A DNA stretch of 64,000 nucleotides from Anaerolineae bacterium (GTDB lineage Bacteria > Chloroflexota > Anaerolineae > 4572-78 > J111): positions 1-64,000 of the forward strand of contig JAJVIM010000007.1 of assembly GCA_022071955.1 (NCBI GenBank). The letters run 5' to 3'. The notes below the pieces were generated by a model. It had not been told where the DNA came from and ran no database searches. It saw only the letters and a program-made list of their open reading frames with translations. Position numbers and translations under genes: made by a program. Each line of letters begins with the position of its first letter. Within the stretch, counting starts at the first letter, position 1. Of this stretch, positions 18,267-25,719 are shown piece after piece.

Positions 18267-21212
18267 GTGAAATCACGCCTGACTCAGTTGACTGCCCCGC
18301 TTGCCCGCCACGCCGACGCGCTGCTCGGCGGGCTGCTGGCTGCCGCCGGGTTGATTGCCTATACCAGCACGCTGGCCCCCACCGTGCTGGAAGGCGACGC
18401 GGCGCTGTTTCAGTACACACCGTCTGTGTTGGGCGTTACCTACCCCACCGGCTACCCGCTCTACATTTTGCTGAGCAAAGTGTGGGTCACCCTGCTGCCG
18501 TGGGGCGAACTGGCCTGGCGCATGAACCTGCTTTCGGCGGTGTGCGCGGCGCTGGCCCTGCCGCTGCTGTACGGCGTCGCCGTCCGGTTGTACGGTTCAG
18601 ATCGATGGCTGGCGCGTTGGGCCGCCGTCGCCGCGGTACTGCTGCTGGCCACCCTGCCCACCTTTTGGCGCTGGGCCACCGAAGCCAAAATTTACGCGCT
18701 GAATATGCTGCTGTTCAGCGGCGTGCTGCTGTCGCTGCTGGGCGCGGTGGAGCGCTACCGCCGCCCGGAATTGCTGCCCGCCTCGCAAACAATGCTCACC
18801 GGCTGGCAGTTGGCGCTGAACCGCTGGCGAGCGCGCTGGCCGCTGGCCCTGCCGATTTTTCTGTTTGGGCTGGAAATTGCCGTGCACAGCACCACCGTCC
18901 TGCTCATCCCCGGCCTGTTGCTGCTGGTCTGGCTCAACTGCCGCCGCTACCTGTTCACCGTTAAAAATTTTGCCGGCCACCTGCTGTGGCTGATCGCCCC
19001 CGGCCTGCTCTATTTTTACATCCCCCTCCGCGCCGAATGGCTCATCGCTGCCTACGGCCGGGCCGAGGCCATCAACCGCGGGCTGCTGGCCGATTTTTAC
19101 CACTCCGGGCTGGCCGGCTGGCTGCGCTACTTTTCCGCCGCCGATTTTACCGGCGGAGTGGTGACCAACTGGGGGCTGGTGCCGCAGCAATTCATCAGCG
19201 TTTACCTGCCGCTGCTGAACAACGAGTTTTCGCTGGCCGGCGTGGCGCTGGGGCTGATCGGCGGGCTGGCGCTGGCGGCAACCAAACCCCGCCTCTTTTG
19301 GCCGCTGCTGCTGCTGTACGCCACGCCCATTCCATTTGTACTGACCTACGGTCAGGGCGAACAATCGGCCTTTTTGCTGCCCTCGTTTCTGGTGTTGGCC
19401 CTGTTTGGCGGCTACACGCTGGCGGCCATTCCCGCGCTGTTCGCCCGGCTGCGTAACACGCAACCCGCAACACGTATTACGTATTTCGGGCTGCCACCAA
19501 TTCTACTTATTTTGCTTTTCGTCTTTCAACTTGCCCCCCAAATCCAAACCAACAACCTGTGGCTCAGCCGCAAATGGAACCGCGCCATTTACAACGAGTG
19601 GGCCGACGCGCTCAACCATCCGTTGCAACCGGGCGCGGGGCTGCTGGCCCACTGGGGCGATTTGACCAGCTTCTGGTACATGCAGCACGCCGAAGACCGC
19701 CGCCCCGATTTACGCGGCGTGTATCCGCCCACAGAAGAAGTTGTGATTGACTGGTTCACCCGCAACCCCAACCTGTACATTGCCGGGCCGCTGCAAGGCT
19801 GGGCTGCCGGCATCGAGCAGCGTTACCAGTTGCTGCCGTGGGGCCGGCTGGTGCGCATCGCTCCGCGCCAGCTTGACCCCGCCGGGCTGCTGCCCGACCT
19901 GCCGCAAAAACCCAACGTCACCTTTGATAACCGGCTGCGGCTGATCGGCGCGGAGTTTGCCCCGCAAACCGCCGCCGGGCAGGATTACCCGGTGGCGCTT
20001 ACCTGGCAGGCGCTGGCCCAACTGGGACCGGAGACTACAAACTCGCTGCGGCTGGTGCAAAACGGCGTCACCGTGGCCCAACTCGATGAGCCAATCCGCA
20101 GCGGCTGGTTCCCCCGCGACAGCCTGCCCGCCGGGCAATATCTGCTCAGCTATCCGCTGCTGCCGGTCGCCATCGGCACGCTACCCGGACCGGCCGAGCT
20201 GCAACTGGTGGTTTACCAAAAAGCGTCGCAGCCGTGGCCGCTGCCAGATGGAAACGTGGTGCTCACTTTGGGCACGGTGCCCATCGGCCCGCCGCCGCCC
20301 GGCTACCGGCTCGGCCCCGGTGAGTACAAATCGCCGCCGGCGCACGATTTCAACGCCGAAATTCAACTGGCCGGCTACGATTATTCGGTGAGCCGGGTGG
20401 GGCAGGGCAAAGGCTTTGCCCTGCGGTTGTTGTGGCAGGCGCTCCGCCCGCCCGCCGATAATTACACCCTGCAAGTGGAGCAACTCGATGCCGCCGGCCG
20501 CGTGCTGCGAGCCAACCAATTTGCGCCGGTGAGCGGGCGCGCCCCCACCGCCGGCTGGCAGGCCGGCCAGTTTGTGCGGGATCAGGTCGATTTGGTTGTG
20601 CCGGCCAGCGCCCCGCCCGGCGACAACGCTCTGCAAATCCGGCTGAGCTGGCTGCGGCCCGATGGCAGCCGGCTCAACGTGCGCCGCTTTGGTATCCCGC
20701 TGAGCGAGGGCTTGACGCTGCCAGCGCTGCAGGTGGTTGAAAAAGAGGAGCGCACCTTTACCCTGCCGCCGCTGCCAGTCCGGCTCGACGCCAATTTTGA
20801 GGACAAAGCGCTGCTCACCGGCTACACGCCGGCGTTGCCGGCGCAGTTCAATCGGGCCGACTGCGCCGCCGGCAACTGCACCGTCCAGCTTGAACTGGTC
20901 TGGCAGGGCCTGAGCGAAATGGAACAGCCCTACCAGATTTTTGTGCACGTGCTCAACGCCGCCGGCGAAATTGTGGCCCAATCCGACGCCGCCCCCGGCG
21001 CGCGGGGCAAGCAGCCCACCACCGGCTGGCTGCCCGGCGAAGTGGTCACCCATCCGGTGGCCATCAACCTGCCGGCCAACCTTGCGCCGGGCGAATACCG
21101 CCTGCTCGCCGGGATGTACGTGCCGCCGGACGGGCCGCGGCTGCGCGTCCTCGGCGCCGCGGGCCAGCCCACAGCCGACTCGGCGGCGGTGGGTAATTTT
21201 GTAGTGCGGTAA
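18267..21212 (+). CDS. DUF2723 (TMEM260-like) membrane protein with beta-sandwich modules
   Basis: About 981 residues. The N-terminus matches DUF2723, the family of the eukaryotic O-mannosyltransferase TMEM260: AYTSTLAPTVLEGDAALFQY followed by GVTYPTGYPLYILLSKVWV, the GD and PTGYPLY signatures. About 11 membrane helices follow, then about three beta-sandwich modules from residue ~550; the last has LELVWQGLSEMEQPYQIFVH and PTTGWLPGE. I prefer GTG 18267 as start because the ATG at 18231 lies inside the heptamer repeat. It is probably the third member of a glycoconjugate-building operon. Acceptor and sugar are unknown. Confidence 0.78.
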   Translation: MKSRLTQLTAPLARHADALLGGLLAAAGLIAYTSTLAPTVLEGDAALFQYTPSVLGVTYPTGYPLYILLSKVWVTLLPWGELAWRMNLLSAVCAALALPLLYGVAVRLYGSDRWLARWAAVAAVLLLATLPTFWRWATEAKIYALNMLLFSGVLLSLLGAVERYRRPELLPASQTMLTGWQLALNRWRARWPLALPIFLFGLEIAVHSTTVLLIPGLLLLVWLNCRRYLFTVKNFAGHLLWLIAPGLLYFYIPLRAEWLIAAYGRAEAINRGLLADFYHSGLAGWLRYFSAADFTGGVVTNWGLVPQQFISVYLPLLNNEFSLAGVALGLIGGLALAATKPRLFWPLLLLYATPIPFVLTYGQGEQSAFLLPSFLVLALFGGYTLAAIPALFARLRNTQPATRITYFGLPPILLILLFVFQLAPQIQTNNLWLSRKWNRAIYNEWADALNHPLQPGAGLLAHWGDLTSFWYMQHAEDRRPDLRGVYPPTEEVVIDWFTRNPNLYIAGPLQGWAAGIEQRYQLLPWGRLVRIAPRQLDPAGLLPDLPQKPNVTFDNRLRLIGAEFAPQTAAGQDYPVALTWQALAQLGPETTNSLRLVQNGVTVAQLDEPIRSGWFPRDSLPAGQYLLSYPLLPVAIGTLPGPAELQLVVYQKASQPWPLPDGNVVLTLGTVPIGPPPPGYRLGPGEYKSPPAHDFNAEIQLAGYDYSVSRVGQGKGFALRLLWQALRPPADNYTLQVEQLDAAGRVLRANQFAPVSGRAPTAGWQAGQFVRDQVDLVVPASAPPGDNALQIRLSWLRPDGSRLNVRRFGIPLSEGLTLPALQVVEKEERTFTLPPLPVRLDANFEDKALLTGYTPALPAQFNRADCAAGNCTVQLELVWQGLSEMEQPYQIFVHVLNAAGEIVAQSDAAPGARGKQPTTGWLPGEVVTHPVAINLPANLAPGEYRLLAGMYVPPDGPRLRVLGAAGQPTADSAAVGNFVVR

Positions 21213-21280
21213 GAGCCGCCGCCCCAATCGCGTCTGAATGGGGGTGGGATAGTCCCAAATTAAAATGCGAGAGATGCGTT

Positions 21281-21382
21281 TTGATTTATACTGAGTCAAA
21301 TTTGATTTACACTCAGTCAAATTGAAATTACACTCAGTCAAAATTGATTTACACTCAGTCAAATTGAAATTACACTGAGTAC
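21281..21382. repeat. Five-copy ~20-bp tandem repeat (iteron-like)
   Basis: Five units of the form TTGATTTACACTCAGTCAAA (variants TTGAAATTACAC.., ACTGAGT) occupy 21281-21382. Each unit holds the near-palindrome ACTSAGT and TTGA...TCAA ends. Units alternate between GATTTACAC and GAAATTACAC versions, suggesting a duplicated two-unit block. The array lies between the DUF2723 gene and cnoX. Confidence 0.85.
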
Positions 21383-21494
21383 AAGATTGCAGATGTTCGT
21401 TCCGAGATAGGAATTGTACCGCGTCGGGGCGAAGCCACTCGGAAAGATGGTATCAGGTGAAAATTTATTAACCCCCACCCGTCGCTGCGCGACT

Positions 21495-21517
21495 CCCTCC
21501 CCCTAATAGGGGGAGGG
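21495..21517. repeat. CCCTCCCCC/GGGGGAGGG hairpin
   Basis: CCCTCCCCC (21495-21503), TAATA, GGGGGAGGG form a perfect 9-bp stem about 25 bp upstream of the cnoX ribosome-binding site. A further TTGGGGAGGGGG follows. Same type as 11911-11975 and 55738-55786. Confidence 0.7.
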
Positions 21518-21551
21518 TTGGGGAGGGGGTTTATTTTCAGAGGAGAAACCA

Positions 21552-22424
21552 ATGGATGCCACAATAACCGCTACAAATTACGTCATCGATGTAACCGATC
21601 AAAATTTTGCCAGCGAGGTGCTGGAACGCTCAAAAACCGTGCCGGTGGTGGTCGATTTTTGGGCCGCGTGGTGCGGCCCGTGCCGCATGCTCGGCCCGGT
21701 GCTGGAAAGGCTGGCCCAGGAATATCAGGGCGGCTTTATTCTGGCCAAGCTCGATGTTGATCAAAATCAGGACACAGCCCGGCGCTACGGGGTGCAGGGT
21801 ATCCCGGCGGTTAAGGCTTTCCGCGATGGGCAGATGGCGGGCGAATTTACCGGCGCGCTGCCCGAACCGCAGGTGCGCAAATTTTTGGAAGGGCTGGTAC
21901 CATCTGAAGCCGACTTGCTGGCCAAACAGGGCTACGAGTGGGAAGTTAGCGATCAGCCGGCCATGGCCGAAGCCAACTATCGGGCCGCGCTGGAGAAAAA
22001 GCCAGACCACTACCCGGCTCAAATTGCGCTGGGCCGGGTGCTGCTGGGGCAGGGGCGCGTGGATGAGGGCGTGGCCCTGCTGGAAAGCATCCCGCAGGGT
22101 ATCAGCGAGCGCGGCGTGGCCGACGCTCTGCTGGCGACGGCGCAGTTTCAAAAATTCGCTGCCGGCCACACCGAAGCCGACCTGCTGGCCAAAGTTGAGG
22201 CCGACCCGCGCGACGCGGCCAGCCATTACGCGCTCGGCAGCCTGTATGCCACCCGGCAAAAATACACTCAGGCGATGGATCAGTTTTTAGAGGTGGTGCG
22301 TTTCAACCGCAAATACAACGATGACGGCGCGCGCAAAGCCATGCTGGCCATTTTCACCATCATCGGTGAGGGGCAGCCGGTAGTGAGGGAGTACCGGCAA
22401 AAGCTGGCCAACCTGCTGTTTTAA
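21552..22424 (+). CDS. cnoX: Thioredoxin-TPR chaperedoxin (CnoX/YbbN type)
   Basis: 290 residues. The N-terminal thioredoxin fold carries VVVDFWAAWCGPCRMLGPVL with active-site C41-G-P-C44 and the cis-proline loop GVQGIPAVKAF. It is followed from about residue 115 by TPR-like repeats (QPAMAEANYRAALEKKPDHY and later helices). This layout and length match YbbN/CnoX, a holdase that protects proteins from oxidative aggregation and hands them to GroEL or DnaK. E. coli CnoX lacks a complete CXXC; this protein keeps CGPC, so it may also reduce disulfides. GAGGAG lies 8 nt before the ATG, and a strong terminator follows the stop. Confidence 0.9.
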   Translation: MDATITATNYVIDVTDQNFASEVLERSKTVPVVVDFWAAWCGPCRMLGPVLERLAQEYQGGFILAKLDVDQNQDTARRYGVQGIPAVKAFRDGQMAGEFTGALPEPQVRKFLEGLVPSEADLLAKQGYEWEVSDQPAMAEANYRAALEKKPDHYPAQIALGRVLLGQGRVDEGVALLESIPQGISERGVADALLATAQFQKFAAGHTEADLLAKVEADPRDAASHYALGSLYATRQKYTQAMDQFLEVVRFNRKYNDDGARKAMLAIFTIIGEGQPVVREYRQKLANLLF

Positions 22425-22430
22425 ACCGCG

Positions 22431-22464
22431 GCCTCGTAGAACACCTCTACGAGGCTGTTTTTTT
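22431..22464 (+). terminator. Intrinsic terminator after cnoX
   Basis: GCCTCGTAGA and TCTACGAGGC form a perfect 10-bp stem with a 5-nt loop, followed by TGTTTTTTT, 6 bp after the stop. Confidence 0.92.
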
Positions 22465-22466
22465 CA

Positions 22467-22495
22467 TTGCCACCTGACAAAATCGGTGATAAAAT
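22467..22495 (+). promoter_or_regulatory. Predicted promoter of the TPR/zinc-ribbon gene
   Basis: TTGCCA (22467-22472), a 17-bp spacer, then TAAAAT (22490-22495), directly after the cnoX terminator and 36 bp before the next start codon. Confidence 0.6.
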
Positions 22496-22531
22496 AAACC
22501 GAACATAACTCACCAAAGCGGGAACGACCCT

Positions 22532-23581
22532 ATGCCGGCACGCATTACCGAACTATTGCAGCAGGGAATTGCAGCAGCCAAAGCCGGGCAAAAAGAACAG
22601 GCTCGCCGGCTGTTGCTACAGGTTACCAACCTGGACGAAACCAATCTCAAAGCCTGGCTGTGGCTGGCCTCGGTGGTGGACAACACCGATGAAAAGCTGA
22701 CCTGCTTCAACAACGTGCTGGCCATCGACCCCCACAATGAAGCCGCGCTCAAAGGGCTTGATCGCCTGCAAAAACAGCATACCTCGGCCCGGGCAACCTC
22801 GCTTGAAACCAAATGCCCGTTCTGCAAGGCAGCCATTTCAACAATGGACTCCAAGTGCCCCCACTGCGAAACACCGCTGGTTATGGAATGCCCGGCCTGC
22901 ACCACGCCGATGGACGTGGAATGGGACACCTGCACCGAGTGCGGCCACGAAATGGGCGACTATCGGCTGGGGTCGGTTTATTTTACTCAACTGGCTATGG
23001 GCTACCGTGAGCATCGGCGGGCGGGGCGCGCCCTTGAAGCGCTGCGCATTGCGGAAAAACTCAACCCCAACCAGCCCGATTTGTACCGGCAAATGGGCGA
23101 GGTGCTCACAGAAATGAGCGAACCGGCAGCGGCGATCGCTATGCTGGAAAAAGCTGTCAAAAAAGAACCGGACCAGATTGGCCCGTATCTGGCGCTGGGC
23201 AAAGTTTTGCAGCAGGAAGGCCGCTGGGAACGCGCCGAAGAAGTATACCGCGAAGCAATGGCGACCGCCCCCAGGTCATCGGAAACGTATTACGCATTGG
23301 GGGATTTACTGTTCCACAAAAACCGGCTCGATGAAGCCCGCAAACAACTCAGATACGCCACCAAAATTGATCCCCAACACGGCCAGGCCTGGGTCAGACT
23401 GGGCCAAACCTACGAAGCCCAGGAAAAATTTGCCTCGGCCAGCCATGCCTACCGCCAGGCAGCCAATCATCTCGACTCGGAATCGCTGGATTGGCCGCTT
23501 GTCAGAGAGCGGTTGCAGGTTTTGGGCAACCAGTTAGCCGGTTGCCGCAGCATCCCGGTCCTGTCTCGCTGGTGGAATTAG
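22532..23581 (+). CDS. TPR protein with a double zinc ribbon
   Basis: 349 residues of unknown function. Residues ~1-85 form TPR-like helices (AGQKEQARRLLLQVTNLDET). Residues ~94-140 hold two zinc-ribbon knuckle pairs: CPFC...CPHC and CPAC...CTEC, the latter followed by GHEMGDY. The rest is at least four TPR units (GRALEALRIAEKLNPNQPDL; EPAAAIAMLEKAVKKEPDQI; DEARKQLRYATKIDPQHGQA). There is no signal peptide or membrane segment, so it is probably a cytoplasmic scaffold. It has its own promoter after the cnoX terminator. No specific partner can be inferred. Confidence 0.8.
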   Translation: MPARITELLQQGIAAAKAGQKEQARRLLLQVTNLDETNLKAWLWLASVVDNTDEKLTCFNNVLAIDPHNEAALKGLDRLQKQHTSARATSLETKCPFCKAAISTMDSKCPHCETPLVMECPACTTPMDVEWDTCTECGHEMGDYRLGSVYFTQLAMGYREHRRAGRALEALRIAEKLNPNQPDLYRQMGEVLTEMSEPAAAIAMLEKAVKKEPDQIGPYLALGKVLQQEGRWERAEEVYREAMATAPRSSETYYALGDLLFHKNRLDEARKQLRYATKIDPQHGQAWVRLGQTYEAQEKFASASHAYRQAANHLDSESLDWPLVRERLQVLGNQLAGCRSIPVLSRWWN

Positions 23582-23651
23582 CCGCCGCACTCCAAAAAAA
23601 TTGACCGGCCCATCCTACAAATTTCCCGCCGAACACCCCTGTTTAATTTTT

Positions 23652-23679
23652 TCAACAAAAACTAGACAAAAACTTGACA
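23652..23679 (+). promoter_or_regulatory. Three 11-bp-phased TnnACA half-sites: probable CarH-type operator
   Basis: TcaACA (T at 23652), TagACA (T at 23663) and TtgACA (T at 23674) are spaced by exactly 11 bp. The third is the -35 hexamer itself. Established knowledge: the CarH tetramer of Thermus binds consecutive 11-bp direct repeats of consensus nnTnnACAnn overlapping the -35 box of its target. Here they precede a CarH-like gene. Confidence 0.7.
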
Positions 23680-23702
23680 GTATTACGAAAACTTGCTATG
23701 GT
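23674..23702 (+). promoter_or_regulatory. Predicted promoter of the CarH-like gene
   Basis: TTGACA (23674-23679), a 17-bp spacer, TATGGT (23697-23702), about 57 bp before the start codon. Its -35 overlaps the third operator half-site. Confidence 0.75.
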
Positions 23703-23758
23703 TTAAGCAGACAACTCTGGCAGTTTTGAAATTTGTCAATTCAAATTCGGGCAGGATT

Positions 23759-25093
23759 ATGACAACACATACCCATCCAAATCATCTACCCACCTTTAAT
23801 TTAAAGGCTGTAGTGCGGGAAACCGGTTTAAAGCAAGACACCCTGCGGGCATGGGAACGCCGCTACGGCATTCCGCAGCCGGAGCGCACCAGCGGCGGGC
23901 ACCGCGTGTATTCTCAGCGTGATATTGACGTTCTCAAGTGGCTGGTTGCCCGCCAAAACGAGGGACTGACCATCAGCCGGGCCGTAGACTTGTGGCACCG
24001 GCTGGAGGCGGAAGGCCAAAACCCCCTCAACGCCGTAGCAACTCCCGAGCCGCCGGTCGTCACATCGACAATCCCGGAGGCGCTGGGCCACGGCAGCAAT
24101 ATTGAGGCCATGCGCAGCGATTGGATAGAGTCCTGCCTGAAGTTTGACGAAATACGGGCCGAACAGACACTGGCCCAGGCGGCAGCGCTATATTCGCCAG
24201 AAATAGTGTGCACTCAATTTCTGCAAAAAGGGCTGGCTTACATTGGCCAACAATGGTTTGAAGGCAAAGCCACCGTCCAGCAGGAACATTTTGCCTCGAC
24301 GCTGGCCGTGCGGCGGCTGGAGGCATTGATCGCCGCTTCATCCGGCCCTACCCGCCCCGGGCGAGTCCTGGTGGCCTGCCCCCCGGAAGAGCTTCACGTG
24401 TTCAGCCTGCTTATGGCCACTTTCTTGCTGCGCCGCAATGGTTGGGACACCATGTTTTTGGGAGCCAATGTTCCGGTTTCACATTTGGAAGAAACAATTT
24501 CTGTGGTTAAACCCGGTCTGGTGGTGCTGGCTGCCCAACAGTTGTACACCGCGGCAACGCTTCTGCAAACCGCCCAGGTGCTGCAAACTGCTAACATTCC
24601 GGTGGCATTTGGCGGACAACCGTTCAACCAGCTCCCCGAGCTCCGCAGCCGAATTCCCGGCTATTTTCTGGGCGAACAGCTTGACCATGTATCTCAAGTG
24701 GTTCAGCAGGCGCTGGCCAAAACCCTGCCGGTCCCCCAAACCTCGCCCATTCCGGATTCGTACAAAAAAGCCCTGGGGCATTACCGCGACCGGCAGCCGC
24801 TGATTGAATCCGCCGTGTGGGAAGCCATTGACCACACCGACTTTCCACACGTCACGCTGTCGTACTGGAACTTTATTATCTCGCGCAACATTGTCGGGGC
24901 ATTAACCCTGGGCAGCATGGCCTATTTGGATGAAGACCAAACCTGGACCCGCGACATGCTGCTCAACCACAACCGCTCGCAGGCGGCACTGCACCAATAC
25001 CTGGCCAGTTACGCCCAGGCCGCCCACAGCCAGTTAAACAAAACCGCTGCGCCCGTGCTCGATTGGCTGGCCCAATTTGCCGGCAAAGCGTAA
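23759..25093 (+). CDS. MerR-type regulator with B12-binding domain (CarH/LitR-like) and an extra C-terminal domain
   Basis: 445 residues from the ATG at 23759 (AGG 4-6 nt upstream; 22 residues shorter than the open frame). A MerR helix-turn-helix occupies residues ~13-80 (GLKQDTLRAWERRYGIPQPE; SGGHRVYSQRDIDVLKWL). The cobalamin-cap helix bundle contains the CarH W-x9-EH signature as W166...E176-H177. The B12 Rossmann fold has H213 in EELHVFS as the likely lower axial ligand. Spacing matches Thermus CarH (W131, E141, H142, H177). The residue equivalent to CarH His132 is Phe167. About 115 residues after ~330 are extra relative to CarH. Probably an AdoCbl-dependent repressor that responds to light or B12 state and represses its own promoter. 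Confidence 0.85.
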   Translation: MTTHTHPNHLPTFNLKAVVRETGLKQDTLRAWERRYGIPQPERTSGGHRVYSQRDIDVLKWLVARQNEGLTISRAVDLWHRLEAEGQNPLNAVATPEPPVVTSTIPEALGHGSNIEAMRSDWIESCLKFDEIRAEQTLAQAAALYSPEIVCTQFLQKGLAYIGQQWFEGKATVQQEHFASTLAVRRLEALIAASSGPTRPGRVLVACPPEELHVFSLLMATFLLRRNGWDTMFLGANVPVSHLEETISVVKPGLVVLAAQQLYTAATLLQTAQVLQTANIPVAFGGQPFNQLPELRSRIPGYFLGEQLDHVSQVVQQALAKTLPVPQTSPIPDSYKKALGHYRDRQPLIESAVWEAIDHTDFPHVTLSYWNFIISRNIVGALTLGSMAYLDEDQTWTRDMLLNHNRSQAALHQYLASYAQAAHSQLNKTAAPVLDWLAQFAGKA

Positions 25094-25132
25094 TTTTTCA
25101 GGTCGATAACCAACGCGGCGCGGGCGGGTTAA

Positions 25133-25588
25133 CTACCGCCGCGCCTGCCACAAATCCCGAATAATTTCCATATGCCCCACATGCATGGCCGTATGCGACA
25201 GCGTGTGCAGCAGCGCCCAGGCAACCGTTACCCGGCGGTCATCACGCGGCGCAATCCGAATTTCCTCCAAATCAAAGGGCGTCATCTGGTTGATGACGGA
25301 GCGGCTGTGGGCCAGCACCTCATCAAGTTGAGCAATCAGTTGGGCCGCACCGACGGCGCGGGTTTCAAACTCCGCTTCGCGGTCGCGGGGCAGCGGATCG
25401 TTGCCGGCCACCGTCCCAATCCAGTAACGCTCGGCGCCGGCAACGTGCGCCGCCAGCACCGCCAGCGAATTCAGCGCCGGCAGGGGCGTCCAATCCAGCG
25501 CCGCCGGGGGAACTTCGCTCAGAATTTTGTTTATTTCAGTGTGCAAAAATTCCAGCCGATTTTGTAATTCCCGCAAAGCGATCAGCAT
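25133..25588 (-). CDS. DinB-superfamily four-helix-bundle protein
   Basis: 151 residues from the ATG at 25588, which has an AGGAGG site 6 nt upstream; the open frame continues further but lacks such a signal. The sequence MLIALRELQNRLEFLHTEIN, SLAVLAAHVAGAERYWIGT and LLHTLSHTAMHVGHMEIIRD fits the DinB/YfiT fold. The three metal-ligand histidines would be in AAHVAG, LSHTAMH and GH. Members include thiol-dependent transferases and many uncharacterised proteins, so the reaction is unknown. It is convergent with the CarH-like gene. Confidence 0.75.
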   Translation of the reverse strand: MLIALRELQNRLEFLHTEINKILSEVPPAALDWTPLPALNSLAVLAAHVAGAERYWIGTVAGNDPLPRDREAEFETRAVGAAQLIAQLDEVLAHSRSVINQMTPFDLEEIRIAPRDDRRVTVAWALLHTLSHTAMHVGHMEIIRDLWQARR

Positions 25589-25719
25589 TAACCCCTCCTG
25601 TGAAAATAAATGAATCTGTGAATCAACGAATGCAGGGGCGCTTCGCGAAGCGCCCCTGCACAATGTTCACCTGCGCTGCGGGGAGACTGCACCCCGCCCT
25701 GATTTTTGCTGCCGGACGC

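Noticed and set aside
21281-21382. Possible CRISPR array
   Set aside because: Units are contiguous 20-22 bp repeats without variable spacers and no cas genes are in the window.
23693-23758. Upstream extension of the CarH-like protein (22 residues)
   Set aside because: It would begin inside the predicted promoter (between -35 and -10), so it cannot be in the transcript from that promoter.
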